A stretch of DNA of 36,485 nt from an uncultured Clostridia bacterium. GTDB lineage: Bacteria; Bacillota; Clostridia; UMGS1883. Shown here piece after piece: positions 9,201 through 16,061 of the stretch (within the stretch, counting starts at the first letter, position 1; every line of letters starts with the position of its first letter). The notes beneath the pieces are model-generated. The model did no database searches and had not been told where the DNA came from. It saw only the letters and a list, made by a program, of their open reading frames with translations. The position numbers and the translations under genes are program-made. Location: positions 1-36,485 of the forward strand of contig CANRJP010000018.1 in assembly GCA_947630975.1 (NCBI GenBank), written 5' to 3'.

Positions 9201-12200
9201 GGGGTTACGGCCGCCGGTGTCGAGACCGGCCAGACTCTGGATATGGCCTTGCTGAGCGGCACCTTCGTGGGCGTGGACGGAACTGCCGTTGACGGTAAGC
9301 TCGGCTGGATGCCTTATGGCGAAAGACAGCCCAATCAGGTAACCGTAAGACCCGATGTGGATTACACTTGGGTATTCCTGCCCACATCGGAAAACTACAG
9401 CAGCGTTACGGGAACCGCCAGAGTAAGCGTGACTCTCACCCGGGCGCCCAAGGACACCGTTGTTTACAACCTTCCCGGCGACGACGGCAACTACGCCTAT
9501 GTCAATATTGACGGCGAAAACCTGAAGGTCGGCGACGTTGTGGCCTTCTACAAATACAGTGTGAACGATCAGGGCGGTGTGACCGCCGCCGAACCCGACG
9601 ATCCCGTATGCCGCGAGGTACACATAACCCGCGATATGAACGGCAGGGTGAGAATAGCTCTCGATCCCGACGCGCTTGCCACCTCCGCCGGAGAAATATA
9701 TGTCCGCATCGAGGGCTCCACAAAGTGGGAGACCGTAAAGTATAAAAATGAGGTGGACTTCAGCGTCGACCCCGCCGAGATCACCGTCAAGCCTCAGGAA
9801 ACGACCGACGTGAAGCTGATAAGATCCGATAGCGAATACGAGATAGTCAGCTCGAAATGGATAGTTGACGAGGATTGTGTTTCCGTTGAGGGAAGCGGCG
9901 AAAGCGCCGTTGTCTCCGGCCTTGACTCCGGTCGGGCGACCCTTACGGTCGAAACCGTGTTTAAGCATCCCGATCCCGATTCTCCCGAAAAGACCGTTAC
10001 CGTGACCCGTACCGCTCCCGTGACCGTCAGTGACCGGGCGCCTACCACCGTCACCGTCTCTCTGCCGGAGCAGACCTATGACGGCAAGGCCAAGGCGGTA
10101 AGCGTCGAGGCGAACCGAGAGGGAGAAATAACCGTTGAATACGCCCCCGAGGGCACCGAAAACTGGAGCAAAGAGCCTCCCGTCAATGCCGGCGCTTACC
10201 GTGTAAAGGCCACTATCGCTCCGAATTCCGATTATTTGGGACACTCCACCGAGGCCAAGCTTGTCATCAATCCCCTTGAGGTCACTCTTGACAAGGGCAC
10301 TCTCGCCGCCGCGAATAAAACCTACGACGGCGCCAATACCGTCTCGCTCAGCGGCGAGATAGCCATAACCAATAAGGTGGAGGGCGATACCGTTTCAATT
10401 GACGGCGAAAAGATCACGGCTCTGTTCGTCGATGTAAACGCCGGACAAAACAAGACGGTCAATGTCACCGTGCCCGCCTACTCCCTCACGGGAGACGGCA
10501 GCGGCAACTACTCGATGCCGAAGGCCGCCGCGTTTACCCTGACAGCCAATATCGATCCCATGCCCGTGACGGTTACTCCCGTTGGCATGACCAAGTTCTA
10601 CGGCGAGACAAAGACCTCCGCCGATGTGAGCTTCACCAACGACAAGAATGTTCCCAACGGTGAATTGAAGATAACCTTTGGCAGCGAGGGCTTCGCTCCC
10701 GGCGCGGCGGTAAAGGACGGGGCATATCCCTATACCCTTGACGCTACCGCCAACAGCAACTACTCCGTGACTCTGGACGGCGAGGTCAACCCGGGCGTTA
10801 CCGTCGAAAAGACGGTCCCCGTCAAGGTTCAGGCTTACGCCGACGGTATAAAGACCGAAGTCGCCCTGTCGCGGTCAAAGATATCCGGCCACTACAAAAA
10901 CCCATATACCGAGGATCATGTGGATGGTGAATTTACCTGGGCCGAGCCCGACAAGTCATACAGTGAAAAGGGCAATTATCAGGCCGCTTACGTGTTCACT
11001 CCCGTCGATGAGGTCAATTACGAAAAGGTGACGGGCGATACCGTGAGCATAATAGTGTCCGACAAGACACCCACCAACTTCAATAAGCTCACCGATGAAG
11101 ATATGAAGTTCGTCTATGACGGACGGCCCAAGCGGATAAGGTTCACCGCCGACAGAGACGGTGAGATAACCGTAAAATACGCCCCCGTCGGCACTGAGGA
11201 CTGGGTCGCCGACGAGCCCGTCGATGCCGGTGCTTACAGTGTGCGGGCCTATATCGCGGCCACCGACGAGTTCGCGTCCGGCCTTGTGTTCACCACCCTC
11301 AACATTCTTCCGTTGGCCGTTGAACCCGATTACAGCGGCATAGCCGTTGCGCCCAAGACCTATGACGGCACGGCGGACGCTCTGCTCGGAGGCTCCGTTG
11401 CCGTGGGCAACCTTGTGGAGGGCGATGAGGTAAACATTCCCGCCTCCGCCGTGACAGCGGTTTATGAAAATGCCGCCGCCGGTACGGCCAAGAATGTTAC
11501 CGTTACCGTCGCCGCCGATTCTCTCACCGGCAGGGACGCCGCCAACTACACTCTGGCCGCCCACACCCATCATGTCGAAGGCGAGATAAACAGAAGAACG
11601 GTTAATTTGACCGCTTCCGCCGAAAAGGAGTACGGTCAGACTCTGACCCTCACCGACGGCGACTTTGAGGTTTCCCCGGATACTCCGCTGGTCGCCGGTG
11701 AGACCAAGGCCGACATCAAGGCCGGGCTTTCCAGCGAAGGCGCGGCTGAAACCGCCGCCGCCGGCAGCTATGCCATCACAGCCACCGCTTTGGCCGGCTC
11801 GAATTACGAGATAGGCACGGTGACCGGTGAAGTGACGGTAACAAAGGCCACTCCCGCCAAGGTCAGCGTCAGCGCGGGCAACGGCCTTGCGGGCAACACC
11901 CTCGCCACCGTTGACACCCTTGCCGGTACCTTTGAAAATCCCAACAACCATGCCGCCGTGGAAGGCGCCCTTACATGGGCACGACCCGAAACGGTTCTCA
12001 GCGCGGGCGTTTATAACTACGAGTGGGTATTCACCCCCGGCGACACAGATAACTACAATTCTCCCGTTACCGGACTTGTCTCTGTAACGGCCGGCAATAA
12101 GACTCCCGCCGCTCTGAAAATAACCGTGCCGGAAAGCCTTGTTTATGACGGCAAGGCCAAGACCGTCACCGCCGAAACCGACGCCAAGGCGGACGTGACT

Positions 12201-13502
12201 GTCGAGTACAGAACCCACAGCGTGGTCGTTCAGGCGGATGAGGCGATGATAATGGCTGTTGTCAGCGAACCCGCGGCCGCCGACGGCTGGTCGAAGGAGG
12301 CTCCCGTGAACGCCGGAAGCTATGATTACCGGGTAAGCGTACCCGAGACGGAGGCTTTGGCCGGCAACACAGTAACCGGAACCATGATCGTCGAACAGGC
12401 GGCTCCCGCCGGCGAGGTCAGCGCCTCCGATGTGGAGGAGGGCTCCTTCCTGGCCGAGTCCGCGCTTACCCACAGCTTCACCGATGTGAACGGCGGCGCT
12501 CTGAACGGCGCACTCACATGGGACAATGTGGGAGAGCTGGCACCCGAGCAGATAGTGGCCGAGTCCGAAACCGATTACGGCTGGACCTTCGTTCCCGCTG
12601 ACCCCAACTACAAGACGGTCGGCGGAACCGTGAAAGTCAAACTCACTCCCAACGTTCGTGAGGCAAAGGCCGTTATCTATAACCTTCCCGAAGCGGATTA
12701 CGCCTATGTTGACGTGGACGGCGTCAACCTTCAGGAATACGACACGGTAACATTCTATTCCGACATGGAAATGACCGATCCCGTCAGCGAGAGCGTCGTT
12801 ATTCCCGCCGGAACCTCCGGTCAGTTCAGAATCATGCTTGACGGCGACGCCCTGACCGCGCAGGCCGGTACGGTCTACGTGAGCATCGGTTCCTCCAGAG
12901 CCGTCAAGGCCGTGGATTACAAGGCGCAGCTGGGCTTCACTCTTGAACCCGCCGGCATAATTGCCGGTATCGGCGATACCGTGGAAATAACCGTGGCGCC
13001 CGCCGACGGCTCATATGTTGTCGAGAAGGCCGACTGGATGAGCGGCGATGCGAAAGTAGCCGACGTAACCGCCGGAGCCTCGGTCGGCACCGCCGACGTA
13101 AAGGCGTTGGCCGCCGGCAGCACGAGGATCACCGTTTCCGTCACCTTCAGCCATCCCGATCCCGCCGTTGATGAAAAGATAACCATGAGCGGCGAGGCAG
13201 AGGTCAACGTTATAAATAACGATGTCGAGGCGACCGTGACCGGTGCGGCATATGCCGATGGCGCGGTAAACTTCGTCCTCAACAACGCTCAGGATTACGT
13301 CGAGGTCGACGCTTATGCCGCCGAGTATAAGGACGAAAAGCTTCTGAATGTGAAGTCCAGGAAGGTTTCCGTAAATTCCGCGGCGCAGCATATAAGCGTT
13401 GACTTTACGCCCGCGGCGTCCGACTCCGAGATAAGGGTCTATGTCTGGATGGTGGATAAGACCGTTCCCGTGACCAAGGCCGAAAACGTGATAAGAAAAT
13501 AA
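6228..13502 (+). CDS. Giant secreted multi-module MBG/YDG/Ig-like repeat protein (2424 aa)
   Basis: A signal peptide (MKKRILAALVALTMICAVFPA..., cleavage near residue 25) is followed by an unclassified N-terminal region (about 30-355, with a CARDB/NEW3-like stretch near 270-355) and then about 20 beta-rich modules of 70-150 residues. By eye they fall into five types: MBG-like with K-E/F-YGE, 'FENPYT...W' modules, YDGK modules with PVDAGSY, YDG modules with KTYDG...GNY, and long 'YNLP...YAYV' modules ending in HPDP. Their order is BCAD-BCACE, then AD, then BCAD-BCACE, so a nine-module block has been duplicated. The last 90 residues form a small domain ending IRVYVWMVDK. No LPXTG, SLH, dockerin or membrane anchor is visible, so it is probably released or held non-covalently. 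AAGGAG precedes the ATG. An extracellular adhesin or matrix role is inferred only; no catalytic domain is seen. Confidence 0.9.
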   Translation: MKKRILAALVALTMICAVFPATVMAEDAELMASAVTVTSLNYKANGSVSSSGCPVKRNNVMWVSFWNVGTWGRLPYDSDGVIEVIAPNGERSYPSRIKDGGDNYFCWEMSSVETGSYKVNWYANPQRDEDGGLAADQEPTNSLEKKMSAVELTVDPKDGKFETEVANPIYAFENDSLDMLGLPKIVSNDPNNGIRGWKDAEGKTVTRVPALGADGSIPKLTAVVSELPRYDYDIVYADGEHKGESIFVSDADGSLSASIDLGDAVMGYTAEDVKPVNIEFKNTGNQKLTMYGSFNCAVGSLKLDKNPIEPGETVNGQIAAKTGLTAGVHTGVMQFYYNSFRIIRKINLKLTVNSKGITVKPESLTKEYGETRTSTDVKYEILAEDVDDSFIRNGLTFTSAGFEAAAKVGSYPYTVSGQVTGYSVTIDESDKPVVTVTQSEPMVASESTSGIAVGQKLSESVITAKFVNKYTNEPVHGTFKWKDGDKKMSSEGTFVEPYIFTPTDTQNYKTVEDEVTVTVSGGTPTLVTVVSGQKLDPMYDAKPHGVRFQADREGEITVRYRLHSSTEDWSTEEPIDAGSYDVIAYIESEGGYAEGTGVANLTIRQRELTQFLWNPTPVSQKAYNGRTNANIAGVPVEVYYSYYRTVDGKSVADDVRIKRANVTAEFLHPNVGKQTIELTLHAENALEGAQAANYVIPHDMVHHAEATIVPLPLTFTVPDKEKFYGEYIIFDHEDFDISVGHLVEGETKEDVKMVLTSAGAAVDAEVGEYEIKGDTAPTSNYVRNGFQGGAGKVIVKQTTPGLVRDNVAVTDGKEGKPLSTVTLSATFENPYTKNEVKGDLHWKQPETEIKQGANVYEWEFIPEDRHNYTAREGSVTVTGVAKEPASITVQLPENRVYDGKQKVVTATTNSGGAVTVQYQKTDAAPHDGGQEQPSFEGGASAPASADGWTADAPVDAGNYLVKIDVAADGDYAANSTTAVLNISPAEPKAAAGVTAAGVETGQTLDMALLSGTFVGVDGTAVDGKLGWMPYGERQPNQVTVRPDVDYTWVFLPTSENYSSVTGTARVSVTLTRAPKDTVVYNLPGDDGNYAYVNIDGENLKVGDVVAFYKYSVNDQGGVTAAEPDDPVCREVHITRDMNGRVRIALDPDALATSAGEIYVRIEGSTKWETVKYKNEVDFSVDPAEITVKPQETTDVKLIRSDSEYEIVSSKWIVDEDCVSVEGSGESAVVSGLDSGRATLTVETVFKHPDPDSPEKTVTVTRTAPVTVSDRAPTTVTVSLPEQTYDGKAKAVSVEANREGEITVEYAPEGTENWSKEPPVNAGAYRVKATIAPNSDYLGHSTEAKLVINPLEVTLDKGTLAAANKTYDGANTVSLSGEIAITNKVEGDTVSIDGEKITALFVDVNAGQNKTVNVTVPAYSLTGDGSGNYSMPKAAAFTLTANIDPMPVTVTPVGMTKFYGETKTSADVSFTNDKNVPNGELKITFGSEGFAPGAAVKDGAYPYTLDATANSNYSVTLDGEVNPGVTVEKTVPVKVQAYADGIKTEVALSRSKISGHYKNPYTEDHVDGEFTWAEPDKSYSEKGNYQAAYVFTPVDEVNYEKVTGDTVSIIVSDKTPTNFNKLTDEDMKFVYDGRPKRIRFTADRDGEITVKYAPVGTEDWVADEPVDAGAYSVRAYIAATDEFASGLVFTTLNILPLAVEPDYSGIAVAPKTYDGTADALLGGSVAVGNLVEGDEVNIPASAVTAVYENAAAGTAKNVTVTVAADSLTGRDAANYTLAAHTHHVEGEINRRTVNLTASAEKEYGQTLTLTDGDFEVSPDTPLVAGETKADIKAGLSSEGAAETAAAGSYAITATALAGSNYEIGTVTGEVTVTKATPAKVSVSAGNGLAGNTLATVDTLAGTFENPNNHAAVEGALTWARPETVLSAGVYNYEWVFTPGDTDNYNSPVTGLVSVTAGNKTPAALKITVPESLVYDGKAKTVTAETDAKADVTVEYRTHSVVVQADEAMIMAVVSEPAAADGWSKEAPVNAGSYDYRVSVPETEALAGNTVTGTMIVEQAAPAGEVSASDVEEGSFLAESALTHSFTDVNGGALNGALTWDNVGELAPEQIVAESETDYGWTFVPADPNYKTVGGTVKVKLTPNVREAKAVIYNLPEADYAYVDVDGVNLQEYDTVTFYSDMEMTDPVSESVVIPAGTSGQFRIMLDGDALTAQAGTVYVSIGSSRAVKAVDYKAQLGFTLEPAGIIAGIGDTVEITVAPADGSYVVEKADWMSGDAKVADVTAGASVGTADVKALAAGSTRITVSVTFSHPDPAVDEKITMSGEAEVNVINNDVEATVTGAAYADGAVNFVLNNAQDYVEVDAYAAEYKDEKLLNVKSRKVSVNSAAQHISVDFTPAASDSEIRVYVWMVDKTVPVTKAENVIRK
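7297..10035 (+). repeat. First nine-module block (BCAD-BCACE) inside the giant gene
   Basis: Residues about 357-1269. Module landmarks in order are KEYGE (B), NKYTNEPVHG (C), MYDAKPHG (A), KAYNGRTN (D), KFYGEYI (B), ENPYTKNEVKG (C), VYDGKQK (A), VDGKLGW (C) and YNLPGDDGNYAYV...HPDPDSPEK (E). The copies are well diverged, so this is protein-level homology and not a recent DNA duplication. Boundaries are approximate. Confidence 0.7.
10561..13220 (+). repeat. Second nine-module block (BCAD-BCACE) inside the giant gene
   Basis: Residues about 1445-2331. Landmarks repeat the first block in the same order: KFYGETK (B), KNPYTEDHVDG (C), VYDGRPK (A), KTYDGTAD (D), KEYGQTL (B), ENPNNHAAVEG (C), VYDGKAK (A), LNGALTW (C), YNLPEADYAYV...HPDPAVDEK (E). 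An A and a D module (10036-10560) separate the two blocks. Confidence 0.7.
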
Positions 13503-13529
13503 CTTACAAACACAATTCATGCTGAACGC

Positions 13530-13562
13530 AAGGGGGCGCGGAATTTCCGCGCCCCTTATTGT
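13530..13562 (+). terminator. Intrinsic terminator after the giant gene
   Basis: GGGGCGCGGAA and TTCCGCGCCCC form an 11-bp GC-rich stem, followed by TTATTGT, about 30 bp after the stop codon. The T-run is short but the stem is very strong. Confidence 0.82.
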
Positions 13563-13760
13563 ACAGATTATTATATATTGTCAAGCAATGGAGAATTGAA
13601 CCCAATACGGACAGGGCCGGTAACAGTCGCAATAACTCACTCTGTCATATTTCTAAAACTTCGTAAACGCCTGCGGCGTATTGCCTTAATGTGTTTGTGG
13701 GTATTTTAATGATTTTTGTCCGGAAAAATGGAACGAAAAATGACAAAATGTAAATCATTA
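13563..13760. other. Intergenic stretch with one repeat end and no gene
   Basis: I see no gene here. It holds a small palindrome (ACGCC-TGC-GGCGT, 13667-13679) fused to the motif GTATTGCCTTAAT (13678-13690). That motif recurs at 14299-14311 and 22370-22383, so this is likely one end of a dispersed repeat family. The rest is featureless and becomes AT-rich towards the next promoter. Confidence 0.5.
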
Positions 13761-13789
13761 TTGATTTTTACTGTGAATTTTTGTATAAT
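13761..13789 (+). promoter_or_regulatory. Promoter of the MerR/AbrB-like regulator gene
   Basis: TTGATT, a 17-bp spacer and a perfect TATAAT lie 36 bp upstream of the ATG, in an AT-rich stretch. Confidence 0.8.
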
Positions 13790-13824
13790 ATAAGATATAA
13801 GTACTGCATCAGAGGGGATAGACA

Positions 13825-14205
13825 ATGGGGGAGAAGAACTTTAAGGTTTCAAGGATCTCGGCAAAAGAATTGGCCGATTTCATGGGGATATCCACAAGGA
13901 CTCTGACCCGCCTTGACGAAAGCGGGGTCTTGCCCGCATACCGCAGCGCCGGCGGCAACCGTATATATACGACGGATCACTTGAAAAAAGCGTTGGAGAT
14001 CATGACCGACTCGAGGGCAAGGAAGGTGGACGTGGCATTTTTAAAAAAGGGCACGGCTCTGCTCCGGGGCAGAGTAGAGGTCCCTCGCCGCTGGCTGGAA
14101 AAGATCGGAATAACCAAGGATTCGCCCACGGCCAAGGTCAGCTTTGACGGCGAAAGGATTATTATCACAAGGGACGAGCCGTTATACGAAGATGACAGCG
14201 AATAA
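13825..14205 (+). CDS. Small fusion regulator: MerR-type HTH plus AbrB-like swapped-hairpin domain
   Basis: The 126-residue protein joins two DNA-binding folds. Residues about 9-55 (SAKELADFMGISTRTLTRLDESG then GNRIYTTDHL) read as a MerR-type winged helix. Residues about 75-118 (GRVEVPRRWLEKIGI...AKVSFDGERIIITRDE) match the AbrB/MazE-like pattern of an R-V-x-V/I-P strand, a short helix and a DG-x-x-I-I-I strand. There is no coiled-coil dimer helix or effector domain as in normal MerR proteins. GAGGGG lies 7 bp upstream of the ATG and a strong promoter precedes it. No toxin-like gene is adjacent; the next gene has its own promoter. It is probably a transcription factor, perhaps autoregulatory. 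Targets are unknown. Confidence 0.75.
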   Translation: MGEKNFKVSRISAKELADFMGISTRTLTRLDESGVLPAYRSAGGNRIYTTDHLKKALEIMTDSRARKVDVAFLKKGTALLRGRVEVPRRWLEKIGITKDSPTAKVSFDGERIIITRDEPLYEDDSE

Positions 14206-14222
14206 ATGCCAAAAATCAATAG

Positions 14223-14251
14223 TTGACATTTGACAGATAATGTGATATAAT
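14223..14251 (+). promoter_or_regulatory. Consensus promoter for the exonuclease gene
   Basis: A perfect TTGACA, a 17-bp spacer and a perfect TATAAT, 18 bp after the preceding stop codon. The expected transcription start falls within the left arm of the following inverted repeat. Confidence 0.88.
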
Positions 14252-14311
14252 TTAAGGTAGTACCGCACAGAGTTCCTCAGCGGTCTTTGTGCGTGCGCGG
14301 TACTGCCTTAA
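14252..14311. repeat. 60-bp element with 15-bp terminal inverted repeats in the exonuclease 5' leader
   Basis: TTAAGGTAGTACCGC and GCGGTACTGCCTTAA pair with a single T/C difference. Inside, CACAGAG and CTTTGTG form a second imperfect stem. It abuts the -10 box, so the mRNA would begin with this hairpin. An A-tract, not a U-tract, follows on the plus strand, so it is not a terminator. The right end matches motifs at 13678-13690 and 22368-22382, which suggests a dispersed MITE- or REP-like family. Confidence 0.78.
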
Positions 14312-14337
14312 AAAAATTTACGAGAGGGATCAGGCCC

Positions 14338-15330
14338 GTGAATTATGTTATTTTGGATATGGAGTGGAACCAATCTTATCCTAAAACTGACAGCGAGGGG
14401 AAGAAAAAGACCTCGCCCATGAATGAAATTATTGAAATCGGCGCCATCAAACTCAATGAAAAACTGGAATTCATGGACGCGTTCAAGTGCCTTGTGCGCC
14501 CGTGCTACATAAAGAAGCTGAACAGCCATGTGAAGAAGCTGACCGGCATCACGTCGGAAATGCTCCGCCGGGGCATATGGTTCCCCGAGGCGGTGGTGGA
14601 TTTTCGGGATTGGTGCGGCGAGGATAGGGTAATTCTCACATGGGGCTACGATGACGTCCCCATGCTTGAGTCGTGCCTCAAGCTCTACGGCTTGGAGACC
14701 GGCTGGATAGGCCGGTGGTACAATCTTCAGGTAATTTTCAACGCCCAGACCGACGGCGGAAAAAATCAGCGTTCGCTTAAGTCCGCCGTTGAATATTTCA
14801 ATTTGACCGTAGATGAGGAGGGCCATCCCCAACACGACGCACTCAACGACGCGGGCTATACCGCCATGGTTTGCCGCTGTCTCGATTTGGAGAGGGGTAT
14901 AGCGGAGTACGGACACAGCACAAAATCCATGTCTCCGTCCGTTATCGCCTTTGGCGATCTCAAGGTGGAATCCCGCCGTCAGTTCCCCTGCGCCGTCATC
15001 AACGGCCGCAGCCAGTGCCCCGAGGCCTTTTCCGTCAACCCCTGTCCCAGGTGCGGCGCACCCATGGTACGCGGCAAATGGGTTCGTCAGGGCCGGGGCA
15101 AGATGATAGCCATAGGCGAGTGCCGTGAGCACGGACGGTTTTTCATGCAGAATTCCATCGTCAGGAACGGAGGGGAGAGGACGGTGCGCAAGACCGTCTA
15201 CAAGAGCGCTCCCTCCGCCGAGGAGTTTTACGCCGAACGCCTGTCCGTCGAGGAACAAAAGGCCGAGCGCAGAGCCGCCAACCGCGCCGCCCGCCGCGCC
15301 GAAAACGAAATGGAGGCCGAGGAGGCCTGA
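14338..15330 (+). CDS. DEDDh 3'-5' exonuclease with C-terminal Cys-rich segment
   Basis: The N-terminal domain (about 1-190) carries the DnaQ-like exonuclease motifs: Exo I LDMEWN (Asp and Glu), a central WGYDDVPMLE segment with the Exo II Asp, and Exo III HDALNDAGYTA with the His and Asp of the DEDDh class. It resembles ERI-1/KapD-type exonucleases and not Pol III epsilon. Residues about 235-280 hold CPRCGAP...GECREHG, a possible zinc ribbon, and the C-terminus is a charged helix rich in E, K and R. The track start at 14287 (TTG) lies inside the leader hairpin. The better start is GTG 14338 (MNYVILDMEWN) with GAGAGGG about 9 bp upstream, giving 330 residues. A role in RNA or DNA 3'-end trimming is inferred; the substrate is unknown. 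Confidence 0.85.
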   Translation: MNYVILDMEWNQSYPKTDSEGKKKTSPMNEIIEIGAIKLNEKLEFMDAFKCLVRPCYIKKLNSHVKKLTGITSEMLRRGIWFPEAVVDFRDWCGEDRVILTWGYDDVPMLESCLKLYGLETGWIGRWYNLQVIFNAQTDGGKNQRSLKSAVEYFNLTVDEEGHPQHDALNDAGYTAMVCRCLDLERGIAEYGHSTKSMSPSVIAFGDLKVESRRQFPCAVINGRSQCPEAFSVNPCPRCGAPMVRGKWVRQGRGKMIAIGECREHGRFFMQNSIVRNGGERTVRKTVYKSAPSAEEFYAERLSVEEQKAERRAANRAARRAENEMEAEEA

Positions 15331-15398
15331 CAGTTATGGCCGTGGAAAAATCGCGCGGAACGGCGCCGTCGCAAGCGATGCGAGGCTGCTCTCCTTTT

Positions 15399-15429
15399 CT
15401 CCGCAAACAACTTCGCCGTTTGCGGGGAG
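15399..15429. other. Hairpin between the exonuclease and YbaK genes
   Basis: CTCCGCAAAC and GTTTGCGGGGAG form a stem with a two-base bulge and a 9-nt loop. There is no following T-run. It may aid 3'-end formation of the exonuclease transcript together with the hairpin at 15455. Confidence 0.5.
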
Positions 15430-15454
15430 TGGTGATTTTCGTTCATAGTTAAAA

Positions 15455-15492
15455 GAAAAACCGTCTTTTCGTAAGAAAAAGGCGGCTTTTTC
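15455..15492 (+). terminator. Probable terminator of the exonuclease gene
   Basis: CCGTCTTTT and AAAAGGCGG pair (one G-T wobble) and the right arm runs into CTTTTTC. Flanking A- and T-runs mean it could also work for the convergent ybaK-side transcript. Confidence 0.75.
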
Positions 15493-15578
15493 AATTCATA
15501 CTGATACTTGATTAAAACCGGACATTTGCGCCGACATTTTTCGCGCCGGTCAAGGAAGGCGGCAATTTGGGATCGGTA

Positions 15579-16049
15579 TTAATTCCATCCTTTGCAGACA
15601 TCGATCCACGAGGTAAATCCGGAATACTTTTCAAGCTCGGCTACTGTCAGTTCGATTGCGCTGTTACTGCTTCCGCACGCCGGAAACACGGTTTGAAATC
15701 TTTTCAGCGATACGTCGAGATATACCGCGACTCCGTCGTTGACCGCGAATGGGCAAACTCCGCCGACAGCATGACCTACCATTGCCCGTACTTCATCCGA
15801 CGTCAGCATTTTCGCCTTTGTGCCAAACCGCGCCTTGTATTTGGGATTATCAATTTTTGCGTCACCGGCGGCAACGATCAATATGGGGCCTCCGCCTGCC
15901 ATGAATGAAAGCGTTTTTGCGATCCTGCAAGGCTCGCAATGTAAAGCTTCGGCGGCAAGCTCCACCGTAGCGCTTGATACCTCAAATTCTTGTACTCGGT
16001 TTTCCATTCCGTATTTCTTAAAATATTCTTTGACTTTTTCGACTGACAT
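15579..16049 (-). CDS. YbaK/ProX-type aminoacyl-tRNA deacylase family protein
   Basis: At 156 residues this is a free-standing YbaK-like editing domain, the family that hydrolyses mischarged tRNAs such as Ala- or Cys-tRNA-Pro. Family features visible are SSATVELAAEALHCEPCRIAKTL (with the conserved Lys), ILIVAAGDAKIDNPKYKARFG, and GHAVGGVCPFAV followed by VYLDVSLKRF. AGGGAGG lies about 8 bp upstream of the ATG. It sits 12 bp downstream of the MBL-fold gene, so the two form a small operon. The precise mischarged tRNA, or whether it acts on tRNA at all, cannot be decided from sequence. Confidence 0.87.
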   Translation of the reverse strand: MSVEKVKEYFKKYGMENRVQEFEVSSATVELAAEALHCEPCRIAKTLSFMAGGGPILIVAAGDAKIDNPKYKARFGTKAKMLTSDEVRAMVGHAVGGVCPFAVNDGVAVYLDVSLKRFQTVFPACGSSNSAIELTVAELEKYSGFTSWIDVCKGWN

Positions 16050-16061
16050 TTTTCCGCCTCC

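Noticed and set aside
7392-10244. 950-residue (and 10956-12473, 505-residue) minus-strand ORFs inside the giant gene
   Set aside because: Same codon-bias effect: Gly/Val-rich low-information translation with no signal peptide, domains or ribosome binding site.
14252-14320. Hairpin before the exonuclease gene as an attenuator/terminator
   Set aside because: The stem is followed by an A-tract and not a U-tract on the plus strand, and no U-tract occurs on the other side for the minus strand.
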